The position numbers and the translations under genes are program-made. The notes under the pieces were generated by a model that searched no databases, had not been told where the DNA came from, and saw nothing but the letters and a program-made list of their open reading frames with translations. From positions 1-8,140 of the forward strand of contig DASTCC010000527.1 in NCBI GenBank assembly GCA_035711465.1: a stretch of DNA of 8,140 nt. Reading direction: 5' to 3'. Origin of the DNA: DASTCC01 sp035711465. GTDB taxonomy: Bacteria; Acidobacteriota; Vicinamibacteria; Vicinamibacterales; SCN-69-37. Every line of letters starts with the position of its first letter. Position 1 is the first letter of the stretch. This document shows, piece by piece, positions 6,859-8,140 of this stretch.

Positions 6859-8140
6859 TCACGCCGGCGGCCCCGTCGGCACGGTTGCCGTGGCGTCGGG
6901 CGCTCGCGATCGGGCTCGGCGTCTGGCTCGTCTATCTGTCGACGGCCGGCGGCACGCTCGGCACCGGCGACGCGGTCGCGGTCTACGAGCAAGCGAAGTC
7001 GCTGATCGACCGCGGCGCGCTCGACGTGCCACCGTCGCAATCGCTGGAGGCGTGGCGCGGTTCTGACGGGCGCTGGTACGCGCCGTTCGGCATCTTCCAA
7101 TCGATCTTCGATCTGCCGTTCATCCTCGCCGGCCGGACGATGGCGGCGGTCGCGGGCGGCGCGATCGCGCGCGGCGAAACGCTGCCAAAAGCCGCGGTCG
7201 CCATGGCCAGCACGATTGCGGCGGCCGCGGCCGTGGTCTTCGCGTTTCTCGTCGCGTGGCTTCACGGCGGCCGCGAGCGCGGCGCGGCGCTCGCTGCGAT
7301 CGCCATCGCCTTCGCGACGCCGCTCTGGACCTACTCGAAGTTCGGATTCAACGCGCCGCTGACGGCGGCGCTGCTGACCGGCGGCATCGCCGCGCTCGCA
7401 TGGTCGTCGCGCGCCGCTCGGCCGCGGGCCGCGGCGTTCATGGGCGGATGCGCGTTTGCCGCCGCGGCGCTGACGCGACACGAGATGTTCCTCGCGGCGG
7501 GCGCGGCGATCGGCTGGACGATCTGGATGAAGCGCCGCGACGATCGGCCGTCCGACGTTGCGGCGTTCGTGACGCCGATTGCGGGCGCGGCCGCGCTCTG
7601 GTGCGCGTTGAACTGGATCCGCTTCGGACATCCTCTCGTCAGCGGCCACCGTCCGTCGTTCGACTTCGGCGGCTGGATGGGATACGCGGCCTCGCCCGCC
7701 GGCGCCGTGCTGTTGTACGCACCGATCGCGATCGCGGCGCTGGGCTGGCTGCCGGCGCTGCGCCGCGGCGACGGGTTGGCGTGGCTCGTCGCGAGCGTCT
7801 GCGCCGTGCTGGTCGCATTCTACGCCGCGCTCGAAGACTGGCTCGGCACGCGGTCGTACGGGCCGAGATACCTCGTGCCGCTCCTGCCGCTGATGGCGGC
7901 GCCGATCGGCCGGTGGCTGGACGACGGCCGCGGCTCAGCGTCGCGTACGGCCGTCCGGCTGCTCCTGGCCGTGAGCGTGATCGTGCAGCTGCCGGCCGTC
8001 GCCGTCGACTTCACGCGTGCGGGCATCGCCGCCGGTCAACCGCCGCAGGCCGCGCGCGAGTACTCGTGGCGGTGGTCGCCGCAGGCGATCACGACGCGCG
8101 CGGCGCTCGCCGCGATTCCGGAGAACGTCGCCTACGTCAC
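6855..8140 (+). CDS. Second GT-C-like polytopic membrane glycosyltransferase (C-terminus cut by window edge)
   Basis: The frame opens at ATG 6855, overlapping the previous stop as ATGA, and stays open for 428 codons plus two bases to the window end. The product starts MITPAAPSARLPWRRALAIG, a short basic cytoplasmic tail followed by a first membrane helix (about 16-34). Next comes GTGDAVAVYEQAKSLIDRGALDV, where D39 stands at the position of the first-loop catalytic Asp of GT-C transferases. GRWYAPFGIFQSIFDLPF (72-89), FATPLWTYSKFGFNAPLTAALL (153-174), LTRHEMFLAAG and LGTRSYGPRYLVPLLPL (R333-S-Y-G-P-R-Y339) follow, with about ten hydrophobic stretches in all. The SYGPRYLVPLLP and TPLWTYSK segments resemble widespread bacterial membrane proteins annotated as GT-C or ArnT/PMT-like. 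The likely job is extracytoplasmic transfer of a polyprenyl-linked sugar in the same pathway as the preceding genes. It is not a duplicate of the upstream GT-C protein: motifs and layout differ. Specificity is unknown, and the missing C-terminus prevents a length comparison. Confidence 0.78.
   Translation, partial: MITPAAPSARLPWRRALAIGLGVWLVYLSTAGGTLGTGDAVAVYEQAKSLIDRGALDVPPSQSLEAWRGSDGRWYAPFGIFQSIFDLPFILAGRTMAAVAGGAIARGETLPKAAVAMASTIAAAAAVVFAFLVAWLHGGRERGAALAAIAIAFATPLWTYSKFGFNAPLTAALLTGGIAALAWSSRAARPRAAAFMGGCAFAAAALTRHEMFLAAGAAIGWTIWMKRRDDRPSDVAAFVTPIAGAAALWCALNWIRFGHPLVSGHRPSFDFGGWMGYAASPAGAVLLYAPIAIAALGWLPALRRGDGLAWLVASVCAVLVAFYAALEDWLGTRSYGPRYLVPLLPLMAAPIGRWLDDGRGSASRTAVRLLLAVSVIVQLPAVAVDFTRAGIAAGQPPQAAREYSWRWSPQAITTRAALAAIPENVAYV

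Noticed and set aside
6540..7649. 369-codon open frame on the minus strand
   Set aside because: It crosses the junction of the two membrane protein genes on the opposite strand, is Arg-rich and has no motif. Shadow frame.
4265..7740. Repeated GCGATCGC octamers, reminiscent of HIP1-type repeats
   Set aside because: The copies fall in frame as Ala-Ile-Ala codons inside genes and are not spaced or flanked like a dispersed element. Codon bias explains them.

Overview
The window is very GC-rich (roughly two thirds or more G+C by eye) and densely coding. G/C-ending codons dominate, and this creates long artefactual reading frames on the opposite strands. Gene content and style suggest a free-living, high-GC, Gram-negative-type bacterium. 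Acidobacteriota (Vicinamibacteria-like) would fit, but there is no RNA gene or other phylogenetic marker, so this is a weak guess. No mobile element, CRISPR array, tRNA or rRNA was seen.

Layout: a leftward gene, cut by the left edge (<1-1371, minus strand), encodes a GT-B-like surface-glycan glycosyltransferase candidate with QHG and GNPRLD motifs. It is separated by only 46 bp (1372-1417) from a rightward five-gene run. That run comprises a DPM1/ArnC-type family 2 glycosyltransferase (1418-2188), a Rossmann-fold NAD-dependent sugar-nucleotide epimerase/dehydratase (2185-3210), a DegT/DnrJ/EryC1 PLP-dependent sugar aminotransferase (3207-4319), a large GT-C-like membrane protein with a soluble C-terminal extension (4327-6858), and a second GT-C-like membrane protein cut by the right edge (6855->8140). 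Three of the four junctions are ATGA stop/start overlaps and the fourth is a 7-bp gap, so this is almost certainly one operon with coupled translation.

How the genes may work together (inference): the epimerase/dehydratase and aminotransferase would make a nucleotide-linked amino sugar. The cytoplasmic GT2 would load a sugar on a polyprenyl phosphate. The GT-C proteins would use polyprenyl-phosphate sugars on the outer face of the membrane, and the divergent GT-B-like enzyme would add another glycan step. The SDR + aminotransferase + polyprenyl-P GT2 + GT-C combination parallels the Arn (aminoarabinose) logic, but without a visible formyltransferase, deacetylase or flippase gene, and with an SDR that lacks the usual catalytic tyrosine. 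The acceptor (lipid, protein or polysaccharide) cannot be told from the sequence.
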